Source: Zantedeschia hybrid cultivar (taxonomy: Eukaryota; Streptophyta; Magnoliopsida; Alismatales; Araceae). From it: DNA of 64,000 nt. A model generated the notes under the pieces. It ran no database searches and was not told where the DNA came from. It was given only the letters and a program-made list of their open reading frames with translations. The stretch spans positions 17,890,234 to 17,954,233 of the forward strand of contig JARZZO010000014.1 of NCBI GenBank assembly GCA_030544215.1, in the 5' to 3' direction. A program made the translations under genes and the position numbers. Of this stretch, positions 1 through 11,580 are shown piece by piece; the first letter of the stretch is position 1, and every line of letters begins with the position of its first letter.

Positions 1-1243
1 TGAGATGCCCATTTTTAAATGATGTCTCAATATAAAATACATACAGAAGTTATAATTTAAGGACACAAACATGAGTGTCAAGTGTCGATAAGGACACATA
101 GATTTAATAGTACAAATGATTAAAAATAAGATACGAGAACACGGAAATAATAATCTTTATTTTATATACTTTTAAATTATTCTATTAGGATTTTTAAAAT
201 TTTCATTCTCTCTGATCTACTTAACTTAAGAAAATTCCTTATAACTTTTGTATTTAATAAAAGGTCCTCACAATCTCACTTTTATTCGAAAGAGAACCCT
301 TTTATTGAGTTTTTTCAAAGAATTCCAAAGTACTCATGGACCTTATTCAAAAAATTTAGAGTACTTTCCAAATAAAAGTGTTGTTATGGAAAGTTTTTAC
401 TAAATATAAATGCTATATGGAGTTTTTTCTAAATTAAATAGATTAAAGAAACTAAAAACTTAAAAACCCCAAGCTGTTCAAAGTTTGGAGGAATTTTCAA
501 GAGTTAAATATAAATATATCGTATGCAAAATTTGCTAATAAAATTTTATTACAGAAGGACCTCAGTCAAATTCAATTTAAAACCTGTGGGCCCCACCAAA
601 ACATTATAATTGACGCCCTTACTTCACACGAGGAGAAAAGTAGTTACGCGCCTTGCGAGGAAGAGAAAAGAAAGCATAGCGACGGGAACGGAATGGCCGG
701 AGAAAAAAATGCATGTAGTTCTGGTTTTGCGTGTGTATCGACACGATTTCAGAGGTCATTTTGCCATGTCCCCGCAATCAGTGGCAGCGGTAGCGTAGCC
801 AGGAGTGACAGTATCACATTTTAAGACATGGAGAGGGGCCCCATTGGTAGTGTGGATGTGATTGGCCAAAAAAAAGGTGGTGTGTATGTAAAACTGAAGG
901 TGAAACTGGATCACGATGGTAGAGGAGCCACTAAATATCGTATGGCGAAAGATCTCAGGAAAAATCCAGACAGAAGCTCGGACTTTCCTGTGGCCCATTT
1001 TAAGTGAAAACAAACGGATCCACAGTCTCAGCTCGGACTTTCACAAAGCTGTACGGTGGCATTGTCGTTAAAAATTCTCCCTCAGGTCATCTTGCCGACT
1101 ATGGGCTATGACTTCATGGGCTTGTACCCACACAGTTAGCGACTCAAAATCTTAAGAACTAGTCATATCACTATCCTTCGGGCTGAGTTTATAAAATTTT
1201 GAAATTTAAGAAATTTTAAACCAACTCTAACGTGCACTCCATG
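1..1243. other. AT-rich intergenic DNA
   Basis: No convincing gene, RNA or complete mobile element is visible. Short open frames around 610-1013 have no recognisable motif and overlap on opposite strands. The last five bases before the next feature form one copy of its target duplication. Confidence 0.5.
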
Positions 1244-1248
1244 GACTC

Positions 1249-2304
1249 TGATGAGGCAGAATCCGATTCGGCCCATTAGAGCAGGCCCAAACCCCGTTCA
1301 GCCCAACAGCAGCAGTACCAGGCCCTCCGGCGGCCTCCAGCCCATCGGCGGCCCAACAGCCCTCGGCCCAGTAAGCGGCACCGTCGCTCCCGGCCCAACA
1401 GGCTTCAGCCCGTCAGCGGCCCACCAGCCTTCGGCCCAGGAACAGCACGGCAGCCCAAGGCCCAGCAGGCTTCGGCCCCTCAGCGGCCCAACCCCCTTCG
1501 GCCCGATAGCCGAGTCCGGCCCACTCCGGTGGCGGATCTGGCACTATGGCGGTTTACCAGTAAGCCCAAACATAGTCCTATATCGGCTACCACCGTTAAC
1601 CAACCTCTATCCTCTGCTATAAATACACCGCTATTTATTGCCAAAGGTATGCAACTCTTTGCCTCCGAGACCCTTAAGGACTACGGTCCAAATAGCATTG
1701 AAGCTACTTCTTGCTTTCTGAATCGAATCATCTTCAGAAGCTAACTTGACCGTCGGAGGGGGTTCCTAAGGGACAGAGCCCGGGACTCCTGCTGACCGGT
1801 TTCTTCTTCTTTCCCTCCTGCAGGAGCTCGGTTCGAATCATCGCCGACCTTCCCGAGTCGGTCTCGGCCGCCGACCTCGGATTCCCCTCCTTGGTCTCGA
1901 CGCCGTCCGACGGCTGCCCCGCAACGGGAGGCTCGGCCCCGCGCTGTCCCTTCGTCCGGCAAAAAGGGGCTCTTGGGCTCACTATCCAAGAGCAAGCCGA
2001 GTCCGAGACCCTTCCGGCTTCGGACCATCGGCTTCGGCTTCATCGCCTGTCGGCCGTATAGCCGGGAAGAGCTTCATCCGCGCCGCCCCTTCGCTCGCCG
2101 AAGGAGCCTCGACCCCGACTTCCCGGAGGACGAGTCCGCACCGACCGAGGCGCCCTTCGGCCTTCGGACCCTCGTCTCCGCCTCCGCTTCCTCGGCCTTC
2201 CGGATCCCCGTCGGGCCCCAACAACACCGATCCGAACCGGCTTCGGATCCTCTTTTCCGGATTCCGGCCTCGGAGTCCGGTCGTGATAGATCCAGTCTAC
2301 ATCA
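1249..2304 (+). mobile_element. Solo LTR of the Tat family of elements A and B
   Basis: This 1056-bp block starts TGATGAGGCAGAATCCG and ends CTACATCA like the LTRs of element A, and is flanked by the perfect 5-bp repeat GACTC (1244-1248 and 2305-2309). No internal region follows, so it is a solo LTR left by recombination between the two LTRs of a former element. The TATA-like CTATAAATAC at 1617-1626 sits as in the full element. It is about 180 bp longer than the 878-bp LTRs; the extra sequence lies in the GC-rich downstream part, roughly 1930-2230. GC-rich open frames inside it are not genes. Confidence 0.93.
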
Positions 2305-2597
2305 GACTCGTAAGCTACTTGGTATTTTATTCAAGCTCATCGAGTATTTAAATTACCTGAGTTTAAACATGTACCTTAGATACTTGATTTACGTTCAAAT
2401 TCGATTAAAAATAGTCCGAGTAGAAAGATTCGACTCAGCTAGTTTGTACCCCTATCTAGAAGTGCAAATGCACGGCAGTGATGGGGCAGCTCGTGGCACA
2501 CAGTGAAAGTGATATCGGTGCCATATAAATCTGATGAAGACCAGGGCACAGAAGTGGGCGGAGAATAAGATCCTTTGAACTCATTCCTTTCCTCAAT

Positions 2598-2860
2598 TTG
2601 ATTGCAGAATAGGTTAATCCAGAATCATTTATCCGGAATAGCGTATACTAGAATAAGAGGTGCTTAGCTTTGATAATTCTGTGGGACCCACTGGCGGAAT
2701 AAGAAGGATAAATAATTCTTGGATCTAGGGTCGAATTGCTTATTCTCCTTATTCTTCGAATAGACTATTCTGCACCGGTATAAGCCATTCCGCTTGTCAA
2801 AGCTAAATTAAACTTATTTTTCCCTTATTCTTCCTTATTCTTCTCCTATTCTCCAATCAA
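2598..2860 (+). mobile_element. MITE-like element, family 1 copy 1
   Basis: A 263-bp element bounded by near-perfect inverted ends of about 16 bp: TTGATTGCAGAATAGG on the left and the complement of TTGATTGGAGAATAGG on the right. The inside is rich in TTATTC/GAATAA motifs and has no open frame. Related copies lie at 12798-13058 and 13068-13180 (inverted) and at 37442-37711. The rest of 2310-3017 shows no gene. The superfamily is undecided because the target duplication is ambiguous. Confidence 0.65.
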
Positions 2861-3022
2861 TTGGGTCATTGTTTGCTCCCATATACGTAAAAAAGAGGGC
2901 ACATAAGTCATTTTACTCTTAAAATGATAGATAAGGACAAGTACACCTCACCTATCATATGTTTAAAGATATAATGGTCTAAAGAAATAGATCTAGAGGA
3001 TCTTGTTCCAGAAAATGGACAC

Positions 3023-3900
3023 TGATGAGGCAGAATCCGCTTCGGCCCATTAAAACAAGCCCAAACCCAGTTCAGCCCAGCAGCAGCAGTACAAGGCCCT
3101 CAGGGAGCCTTCGGCCCATCAGCGGCCCAACAGCCCTCGGCCCGTAAGCGGCACCGTTGCTCTCGGCCCAACAGGCTTCAGCCCGTCAGCGGCCCACCAG
3201 TCTACGGCCCGGAAGCAGCCCGGCGGCCCTAGGCCCAGCAGCCTTCGGCCCATCAGCGGCCCAACCCCCTTCGGCCCGATAGCCGAGTCCGGCCCACTCC
3301 GGTGAAGGACTAGGCACTATGGCGGTTTACCAGTAAACCCGGAACATAGTCCTATATCGGCTATCACCGTTAACCATCCTCTATCATCTGCTATAAATAC
3401 ACCGCTATTTATTGCCAAAGGTATGCACTCCTATGCCTCCGAGACCCTCAAGGACTATAGTCCAAAAAGCATTAAAGCTATTCTTTGCCTTCTGAATCGA
3501 ATCATCTTCAAGAGCTAACTTGACCATCGAAGGGGGTTCCTAAGGGCCGAAGCCCGGGACTCCTGCTGACCGGTTTCTTCTTCTTCCCCTCCTGCAGGAG
3601 CTCGGTTCGAATCATCGCCGACCTCCCCGAGTCGGTCTCGGCCGCCGACCTCGGATTTCTCTCCCAGGTCTCGACGCCGTGCGCCGGCTGCATCCCCGAC
3701 CGAAGGAGTCTCGGCCCCGCCTTCTGAAGGCAAGCTAGTCACCGACCGAGCCATCCTCAGCCTCGGACTTTCGGCTTCGCCTCTGCCTCCTTCGCCTTCC
3801 GGATCCCCGTCGAGCCTCTTGCACCGATCCGACCTAGCTCCGGATCCATAACTTCGGATTCCAGCTTCGGAATCCGGTTGTGATAGTTTCGGCTACATCA
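3023..3900 (+). repeat. Element A 5' LTR
   Basis: 878 bp with terminal inverted TGATG...CATCA. It matches 11581-12458 throughout and is followed at once by the primer-binding site. The 5' half is rich in CGGCCCA motifs. A TATA-like box lies at 3391-3400. Confidence 0.95.
3391..3400 (+). promoter_or_regulatory. TATA-like box of the element A 5' LTR
   Basis: CTATAAATAC lies about 370 bp into the LTR and is conserved at 11949-11958, in the solo LTR at 1617-1626 and, inverted, in element B near 48903-48912. It is the likely core promoter for genomic RNA; the start site is not mapped. Confidence 0.6.
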
Positions 3901-3902
3901 CG

Positions 3903-3920
3903 TGGCGCCGTTTGTGGGAA
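3903..3920 (+). promoter_or_regulatory. Primer-binding site of element A
   Basis: TGGCGCCGTTTGTGGGAA begins two bases after the 5' LTR, where the tRNA primer for minus-strand DNA pairs. TGGCGCC starts are usual for Tat/Athila-type elements. It is not the initiator-Met type seen in element C. The exact tRNA cannot be named with confidence. Confidence 0.8.
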
Positions 3921-3935
3921 ACCAACAAACAAGTC

Positions 3936-5522
3936 ATGTCTCAAAGACCTGTTACCCGACGATCCGGACAAAGCGAAGCAGAGGCACGGGACGCCTCGGC
4001 GCAGATGCTGCCTTCCGAAGGCGCCCCTTCTGCCCCGCCGAGCATGCCTCTGCCAGTCATACCGGAGTCCGCTGCGGAAGACCGAGTGGGGGTGCTCCAA
4101 CAGCAAATGGCGACGCTAGCAGCTGCCGTCACCTCCCTAGTGCCGCTTCAAGAGATGGTATCCGCCATCGCCCAGCGCGTAGGACTGATGGGACAGCTTC
4201 CTCAGCAGGCGCCACTCCCCCCACTCTACCCAGTACAAGATGTCCGGTTCCGGCCGACGACTGCACCGGTTTCTCCCAACGAAACCGCTGCGACCAGTAG
4301 CGAGCCCTCGGCATTACCTGCCCGAGCTCGCTCAGATCGACTGACGGAGCGGGACTATGCTTCGTCGGAATTCCGCCCGGCACGGACCGGAGGACAATCG
4401 GTCACTACTTCGACCGCCTCGGACCTGGACCGGTGGCTGACGGTAATGCACAAGGAAATGCAGCAGATGGTGTCCCGGCCATACGAGGCACCTCTTGCCA
4501 GCAACATCCTGGAGCAGACCCCGTTCACAGCGGAGCTCCTGGCTACCGAGGTGCCTCCCAATTTCAAGCTGCCGAAGGGCCCTCTCTACGACGGAATGAC
4601 AGATCCGGTCTGTCATTTCCAGAGATTCAACGCGTACCTCTTGGTCCGAGGGGTCGCCGAGGCAGTCCGCTGCCGACTTTTCCCCCTCACCCTTGAGAAA
4701 ACCGCCCTCACCTGGTTCGAGACGCTGGCCCCCAACTCCATCCACTCCCTAGTCCAGTTGGGCCAGTTGTTTATCGACCAGTTTTATGATGCCACCCGGC
4801 AGTGCAAAACCTCCGCCAGCCTATTAGCCATCCGGCAGGGCCCCACCGAAACTCTCCAGGAATACTTCACCAAGTTCCGGACCGAGGCCGCCCAAATCCC
4901 GAACCTCGACAGCTCGATCGCGGTCTCGGCCGTGATCAGCGGGTGTCGGGACGAAGGGCTCCTCGGCTCCATTGGGAAACGCCATCCCCCTACCTTCCAG
5001 GACCTCGTGGCCCGGGCCCATAAATACATCAACCGGGAGGCCCTGATGATGTCCAGAGGTAAAGGCGTGGCCGAAGCAGCCTCGGCGCCTGCCCCCCACG
5101 TGGTCCGATCTCGGCCTGAAGATCAAGAGCCCTCCCGAAAGCGTTATCGCCGGGAGGACAGGGACAGAGAGAGGCGACGGGACCCGCAACCGCGGTACCT
5201 ACCCTTACCTGCTCCCCCTTCCCGAATGCTCATGGAGGTGAAGGGCATGATCCGGCGGCCGGAGCGCATCAAGTCGGATCCTCGCCGAAGGGACCCCGGC
5301 AAATACTGTGAGTATCACCGGGAGATCGGCCACACGACGGATGAGTGCCGACAGCTTCGAGAGGAAATCGACCGCCTCATCCGGGAGGGAAGACTGCCAC
5401 AGTACCGACGAGAGCAGCCCCCGCCACAACGGAACCGGGACGTCCCTGCGACGCCCAGGCAACAGCAACACCCGGCGATAGAAGCCGCTCTTCCGCCAAA
5501 GGTCACCTCGGCCCCGGCATAA
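3936..5522 (+). CDS. gag: Gag polyprotein of element A
   Basis: Encodes the capsid/nucleocapsid protein that packages element RNA into cytoplasmic particles. The first ATG in frame is 3936, giving 528 aa; the frame is open from 3912 but that upstream part overlaps the primer site and starts with TTG. Residues about 227-322 form a retrotransposon Gag domain (WFETLAPNSI... then LQEYFTKFRTEA). A basic Arg-rich stretch follows, then a C-x2-H...GH...C knuckle-like motif near residues 458-471 (CEYHREIGHTTDEC), typical of Tat Gag. It ends at TAA 5520-5522. Pol continues in the same frame. The ORF is intact; whether it is expressed is unknown. Confidence 0.92.
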   Translation: MSQRPVTRRSGQSEAEARDASAQMLPSEGAPSAPPSMPLPVIPESAAEDRVGVLQQQMATLAAAVTSLVPLQEMVSAIAQRVGLMGQLPQQAPLPPLYPVQDVRFRPTTAPVSPNETAATSSEPSALPARARSDRLTERDYASSEFRPARTGGQSVTTSTASDLDRWLTVMHKEMQQMVSRPYEAPLASNILEQTPFTAELLATEVPPNFKLPKGPLYDGMTDPVCHFQRFNAYLLVRGVAEAVRCRLFPLTLEKTALTWFETLAPNSIHSLVQLGQLFIDQFYDATRQCKTSASLLAIRQGPTETLQEYFTKFRTEAAQIPNLDSSIAVSAVISGCRDEGLLGSIGKRHPPTFQDLVARAHKYINREALMMSRGKGVAEAASAPAPHVVRSRPEDQEPSRKRYRREDRDRERRRDPQPRYLPLPAPPSRMLMEVKGMIRRPERIKSDPRRRDPGKYCEYHREIGHTTDECRQLREEIDRLIREGRLPQYRREQPPPQRNRDVPATPRQQQHPAIEAALPPKVTSAPA

Positions 5523-5555
5523 GCACCCCATCAAAGACCCAGCTCTGGGTCTATT

Positions 5556-8500
5556 ATGATGATATCCGGAGGGCCAGGGGAAGGATCGAGGCCACGGCAG
5601 CGCAGCTCTGCCACTATAGCGACGATCGACGTCGAGCCGAAGCGGCCTCGCCAAGAAGATATCACCTTCGGCTCAGAGGACTTGACTGATATTCAGGTCC
5701 CTCACGACGACGCCCTCGTCATAAACGCTGTAATAAATAACTACGATGTACATAGAGTATTTGTTGATAATGGAAGCGCCCCAAACATCTTATTTTATGA
5801 TTGTTTTGAAAAGATGGGATTGAGTGAGGCTAATATGAAGCCTCACCGGGGCCCCCTCTTCGGTTTTAACGGCTCGCCCTGCCGAGTAGAGGGCATTATC
5901 CGACTCCCTGTAACCTTAGGCTCCGCCCCCCGGCAACTAACCATTGAAACGGACTTTGCCGTTGTAAAAATCGATTCGGCCTACAACGCCATCCTCGGCC
6001 GAAGGCTAATCGGCGGGGTCGGAGCCGTGCCTTCGTCTTTCCATCAGAAGCTGAAGTTTCATACCAGCCACGGAATAGGCGAGGCCAGAGGGAATCAAGA
6101 AGCAGCCCGGCAATGCTATATGATTTCGGTCAAAGGGAAGGCCGCGGCCGAAACCCTAGCGATCGAATCATCAGCCGAGGCATCTCCGGGGGAAGCACTC
6201 CTCGCCATTCCGATTCCGGGAGGCGAGGGACGAACCCTGATGAAAGGCTCCGACCTAGAGAAGACCGAATCAGAGAAGCTCACCAAGTTCTTGAAAAAGA
6301 ATCTCGACGTTTTCGCTTGGTCTCCGGCGGACATGCCCGGGGTTGACCCGGAGGTAGCAGAGCAGCGACTGCATATTGATCCCGACCAGCCCCCGGTAAA
6401 GCAGAAGCGGCGCACCTTCAATCAGGAAAGGAGAGCCGCCATCCAAGCCGAAGTGCAGAAGGGGCTGGACGCCGGACACCTCCGAGAGGTGCATCATCCA
6501 GACTGGATCGCCAACGTGGTGACGGTGCCAAAAAAAGATGGCAAGTGGCGAATGTGCGTGGACTTCACCAACCTCAACAAGGCATGTCCGATAGATAGCT
6601 TCCCGCTGCCTCGAATAGACCAGGTGGTGGACGAAACTTCCGGCCACGAGCTCTTAAGCTTCCTTGACGCCTATTCAGGCTATCACCAGATCCGGATGTA
6701 TCTGGATGATGAGAGCAAAACCAGCTTCACGACCGATCTGGGTCTATACTGCTATACCCGGATGCCCTTCGGTCTGAAGAACGCCGGCGCGACATATCAG
6801 CGCCTTGTCAATAAGGTGTTCGCCCCGCAGCTCGGCCGAAACATGGAGGTCTACATAGACGACATGTTGGTCAAAATCCGCGTCGCCGCAGAACACTTGG
6901 CCGACTTGACCGAGACATTCTCCGCCCTACGGCGGTACAAGATGAAGCTGAATCCGGCCAAGTGCGCCTTCGGGGTAGCCTCCGGGAAGTTCCTCGGCTA
7001 CATGGTCACTCACCGAGGGGTAGAAGCTAACCCCGAGAAGGTTTCGACCATCATCCAAATGCGCCCCCCGGCAAACCTCCGAGAGGTACAGAAGCTGAAC
7101 GGGAGGATCGCAGCCCTAAGCCGCTTCATGTCGAGGGCGGCAGATTACTGTTTCCCCTTCTTCAAGCTGTTGAAGAAGGCCAATAGCTTCGAATGGACGG
7201 ATGAGTGCCAAGCAGCCTTCGACCAGCTGAAGGCTTACCTATCCAAAGTCCCCATTCTGTCCAAGCCGGTCCCCGGGGAGCCTCTGAGCCTGTACCTCGC
7301 AGTCTCCGAGACGGCTCTCAGCGCCGTCCTCATCCGAGATCAAGATGGTGTTCAGAAGCCAGTCTACTATACCAGCCGAGCCCTTCAAGGAGCGGAACTC
7401 CGGTATCTCGCGCTGGAGAAACTGGCTTTAGCCCTCGTCTCGTCCGCGAGGAGGCTCCGGCCTTATTTTCTTGCTCATTCGGTAAAGGTTCTTACCGACC
7501 AGCCCCTGAGGCAGATTCTCTCCCGACCGGAGGTGTCCGGCAGGCTGGCAAAATGGGCAATTGAGTTAGGAGAGTTCGACATCTCCTACGCACCTCGGGT
7601 AGCAATAAAAGCCCAGGCATTGGCGGACTTCATCGCCGAACTCACTCCCGGCGCTTCTTCGGCACCTCAGCCGAAAGCCGACGTGCCCGAAGCCGAGGAC
7701 ACTTCGGCTCGTCCATTAGCAGACGAATGGCGACTCTTTGTAGACGGCTCCGCGTGCTCCACGGGCAGCGGCGCAGGGTGGATCCTGGCATCGCCCGAAG
7801 GAGTCGTCATGGAGTACGCCTTGCGTTTCTCCTTTCCAGCAACTAACAACGCCGCCGAGTACGAAGTCCTCATTTCTGGCCTCCGGGCCGCGAGGAAGCT
7901 CGGCGCCCGGAACCTGAAAGCCTTCAGCGATTCTCAGCTGATCGCCAGCCATATTTCCGGAGAATACGAGGCTCGGGACGCCATAATGGCATCTTATCTC
8001 CAGGTGACTCGCAAGATCCTCGCTCAGTTCGATTCTTATGAAATCGTGAGGATCCCGAGAGCCGAAAATACCCGAGCCGATGCACTTTCTCGGCTGGCGT
8101 CAACTCAAGACGGGGGAGGAGGCCGAATGATCCTAGTGGAGGAACTCGCCGAACCAAGTCTCGGCGAGCCTGAAGCCATGCAGGTCACTGAGGCCGAAGC
8201 CGAGACGTGGATGACTCCCCTCGTCGCTTTTCTCCTCCGAGGAGAAGTCCTGCCAGACTCAAGGGAGGCGAAGCACATTCGGCAACGCTCATCCCATTTC
8301 CTCCTCCTGGACGGGGTGTTATACAAGAAGTCCTTCGGCCGACCGCTGCTGCGATGCCTCGGCCCGGCCGAAGCCAACTACGCCACGAGAGAAGTACATG
8401 AAGGGGTATGCGGAGCGCATGCGGGAGGAAGGGCCCTGGCTCACAAGCTTCTAAGGCAAGGCTACTGGTGGCCGACACTCCGAGAGGACGCTTTAGCCCT

Positions 8501-9443
8501 CGTACGGCGCTGTGATCAGTGCCAGAGGTTCAGCTCCCTCATCCACCAGGCAACCACCCTTCTGACCCCCTTCTCCGATCCCTGGCCTTTCGCTCAATGG
8601 GGAATCGACCTCCTGGGCCCTTTTCCCATCACCACCGGCCAAAGAAAATTCCTCATCGTGGCGGTAGATTATTTTACTAAGTGGGTAGAAGCCGAACCCC
8701 TCGCATCAATAACCGATAGCAATGCTTGGAACTTCGTATGGAAGTCCATCATCTGCCGGTTCGGCATCCCCCGGGCCATCATTTCGGACAACGGCAAGCA
8801 GTTCGATAGCCGTCGGTTCAGCGACAACTGCGCCAGCTTCGGCATACTCCACAAATTCACTTCGGTAGCCCATCCTTGAGCAAACGGCCAGGTCGAAGTC
8901 ACCAACCGAAGCCTGCTGCAGGGACTGAAAACCCGCCTCGGCAAAGCCAAAGGCCGATGGGTAGAGGAGCTGCCGAGTGTTCTGTGGGCCTATCGGACGA
9001 CGAGCCGAACTCCTACCGGCGAAACTCCATTTCGCATGGCTTATGGGATAGAGGTCGTTATTCCAGTGGAAGTCGGCCTTCCCTCTCCCAGAGTCATTGC
9101 TTACAATCCGGAGGCCAACGAAGAAGGCTTGAAAGATCATCTGGACCTCATTGAAGAGACCCGAGACAGGGCTCGTATCCGGCTGGCGGCTTATCAGCAG
9201 CGCATGGCCAAGTACTATAACACTCGAGTGAAGCCCCGAAGCTTTGAGATCGGGAGCCTCGTGTTAAGAAATGCTCATGTTTCCAAACCGGCCGAAGCCT
9301 CAGGAAAGCTTGCCCCCAACTGGGAGGGGCCTTATCGGGTCATAGAGGTGATCAGACGAGGGGCATATCGGTTGGAGACCCTTTCGGGCCAGCCTCTCCC
9401 TCGCACCTGGAATGTAGAGCTCCTTCGGCGTTATTTTATGTGA
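5556..9443 (+). pseudogene. pol: Pol polyprotein of element A, interrupted in integrase
   Basis: Encodes the enzymes that copy and insert the element. Counting from ATG 5556: aspartic protease with VDNGSAPNIL near residue 69; RT with FLDAYSGYHQI and a YIDD catalytic box at 433-436; RNase H about 575-690; a second RNase H about 723-848 starting WRLFVDGSA, the Tat-type extra domain; integrase with an HHCC zinc region from about 947 and catalytic Asp near 1018 and 1078. TGA at 8877-8879 stops translation before the third catalytic residue, Glu at 8895-8897. The frame then runs on unbroken to the stop ending at 9443. Element B has an Arg codon CGA at the same place. The frame equals that of gag, with one TAA between. 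Confidence 0.93.
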
Positions 9444-9544
9444 ATCACTTTTTCCCGGACTTTCAGCCGGAAGGTATGAATAAAGGTCTTTCAGAAAACC
9501 TGATGGTATTCTTTCAAGTCCGCGGCAACCCGATCCGAGAGTGG

Positions 9545-11215
9545 CTCCGGCCATGAGTACCGATCGGGAAGCGGCATGGTTTTCCAAAGACCGTAGCTCC
9601 TTCGATCCGACGAATGGTTTCGGCCATGTATTTCCGGATCCGGACGCGGCATGGTTTTCCAAAGTCCGCAGGTCCTTCGATCCGACGAATGGTTTCGGCC
9701 ATGTATTCCGGATCAGGACGCGGCATGGTTTTCCAAAGTCCGCAGGTCCTTCGATCCGACGAATGGTTTCGGCCATATATTTCCGGATCAGGACGCGGCA
9801 TGGTTTTCCAAAGTCCGCAGGTCCTTCGATCCGACGAATGGTTTCGGCCATGTATTCCGGATCAGGACGCGGCATGGTTTTCCAAAGTCCGCAGGTCCTT
9901 CGATCCGACGAATGGTTTCGGCCATGTATTTCCGGATCAGGACGCGGCATTGTTTTCCAAAGTCCGCAGGTCCTTCGATCCGACGAATGGTTTCGGTCAT
10001 GTATTCCGGATCAGGACGCGGCATGGTTTTCCAAAGTCCGCAGGTCCTTCGATCCGACGAATGGTTTCGGCCATGTATTTCCGGATCAGGACGCGGCATG
10101 GTTTTCCAAAGTCCGCAGCTCCTTCGATCCGACGAATGGTTTCGGCCATGTATTCCGGATCGGGAAGCGGCATGGTTTTCCAAAGACCGTAGCTCCTTCG
10201 ATCCGACGAATGGTTTCGGCCATGTATTTCCGGATCAGGACGCGGCATGGTTTTCCAAAGTCCGCAGGTACTTCGATCCGACGAATGGTTTCGGCCATGT
10301 ATTTCCGGATCAGGACGCGGCATGGTTTTCCAAAGTCCGCAGGTCCTTCGATCCGACGAATGGTTTCGGCCATGTATTCCGGATCAGGACGCGGCACGGT
10401 TTTCCAAAGTCTGCAGGTCCTTCGATCCGACGAATGGTTTCGGCCATGTATTCCGGATCAGGACGCGGCATGGTTTTCCAAAGTCCGCATGTCCTTCGAT
10501 CCGACGAATGGTTTCGGCCATGTATTCCGGATCAGGACGCGGCATGGTTTTCCAAAGTCCGCAGGTCCTTCGATCCGACGAATGGTTTCGGCCATGTATT
10601 TCCGGATCAGGACGCGGCATGGTTTTCCAAAGTCCGCAGGTCCTTCGATCCGACGAATGGTTTCGGCCATGTATTCCGGATCAGGACGCGGCATGGTTTT
10701 CCAAAGTCCGCAGGTCCTTCGATCCGACGAATGGTTTCGGCCATGTATTTCCGGATCAGGACGCGTCATGGTTTTCCAAAGTCCGCAGGTCCTTCGATCC
10801 AACGAATGGTTTCGGCCATGTATTCCGGATCAGGACGCGGCAAGGTTTTCCAAGGTCCGCAGGTCCTTCGATCCGACGAATGGTTTCGGCCACGTATTCT
10901 GGATCAGGACGCGGCACGATTTTTCAAAGTCCGCAGGTCCTTCGATCCGACGAATGGTTTCGGCCATGTATTCCGGATCAGGACGCGGCATGGTTTTCCA
11001 AAGTCCGCAGGTCCTTCGATCCGCCAAATGGTTTCGGCCATGTATTCCGGATCAGGACGCGGCATGGTTTTCCAAAGTCCGCAGGTCCTTCGATCCGACG
11101 AATGGTTTCGGCCATGTATTCCGGATCAGGACGCGGCATGGTTTTTATAAGTCCGCAGTTCCTTCGATCCGACGAATGGCTTCGGCCATGTATTCCGGAT
11201 CGGGAAGCGGCATGG
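9545..11215 (+). repeat. 22-unit 74/75-bp tandem array in the 3' part of element A
   Basis: About 22 units of a 74-bp (ATTCCGG form) or 75-bp (ATTTCCGG form) repeat lie between pol and the 3' LTR. The core is CCTTCGATCCGACGAATGG then TTTCGGCCATG. In element order the long (F) and short (P) units run FPFPFPFPFFPPPFPFPPPPPP. The unit lacks stops in most frames on both strands, giving long spurious open frames of up to 564 codons that switch frame at each 74-bp unit. Variable 3' tandem repeats are known in Tat elements and have been linked to the birth of satellite DNA. Not considered coding. Confidence 0.9.
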
Positions 11216-11554
11216 TATTCTCTAAGTCCGTGTAAACCGTACCGGGAGTGGCTTCGGCCATGCAAACCGTATCGGGAGCGGCATGGCTTCGGCCACATAC
11301 ATAATCGAAATTCGGCTATCTACTCAAAGACATGTCATGAAGCAAGCAAACGGAGGTCCTTTCTATATGTACACCAAGTCTCGGCCTAAGACGAAGGTAT
11401 CTCCGACGAGGTCTCGGCCTCAGACGAGGCTGTTTTTCACCAGCCCTCGACCGACCTAAGGCAACTTTTTTACAAAGCAAATGTTTCAAACAAAGCACAT
11501 ACCGTATTACTCTTCCGAGGAGGCTTCGGGCTATACTCTCGCCATCTCAGAATT

Positions 11555-11576
11555 GAGGAAGACAAGAGTGGGGGGC
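11555..11576 (+). promoter_or_regulatory. Polypurine tract of element A
   Basis: A purine-rich run ending AAGAGTGGGGGGC lies just before the 3' LTR and should prime plus-strand DNA. The same motif, inverted, flanks the LTR of element B at about 58518-58540. It is followed by TATG before the LTR starts. Confidence 0.75.
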
Positions 11577-11580
11577 TATG

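Noticed and set aside
3912..3935. N-terminal extension of gag starting at 3912
   Set aside because: The codon is TTG and lies inside the primer-binding site. The first ATG in frame is 3936.
9545..11215. Regular direct repeats that might suggest a CRISPR-like array
   Set aside because: The units are contiguous near-identical repeats without unique spacers, inside a eukaryotic retrotransposon.
9541..11389. Long open frames (564, 499, 380 codons) on the plus strand and several on the minus strand
   Set aside because: They are translations of the 74/75-bp tandem array, whose unit lacks stops in most frames. Every unit-length change shifts frame, so no single protein is conserved.
9444..11554. 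An env-like gene between pol and the 3' LTR of element A
   Set aside because: The interval is almost entirely the tandem array plus short flanks; there is no frame with a signal peptide or membrane segments outside the repeat.
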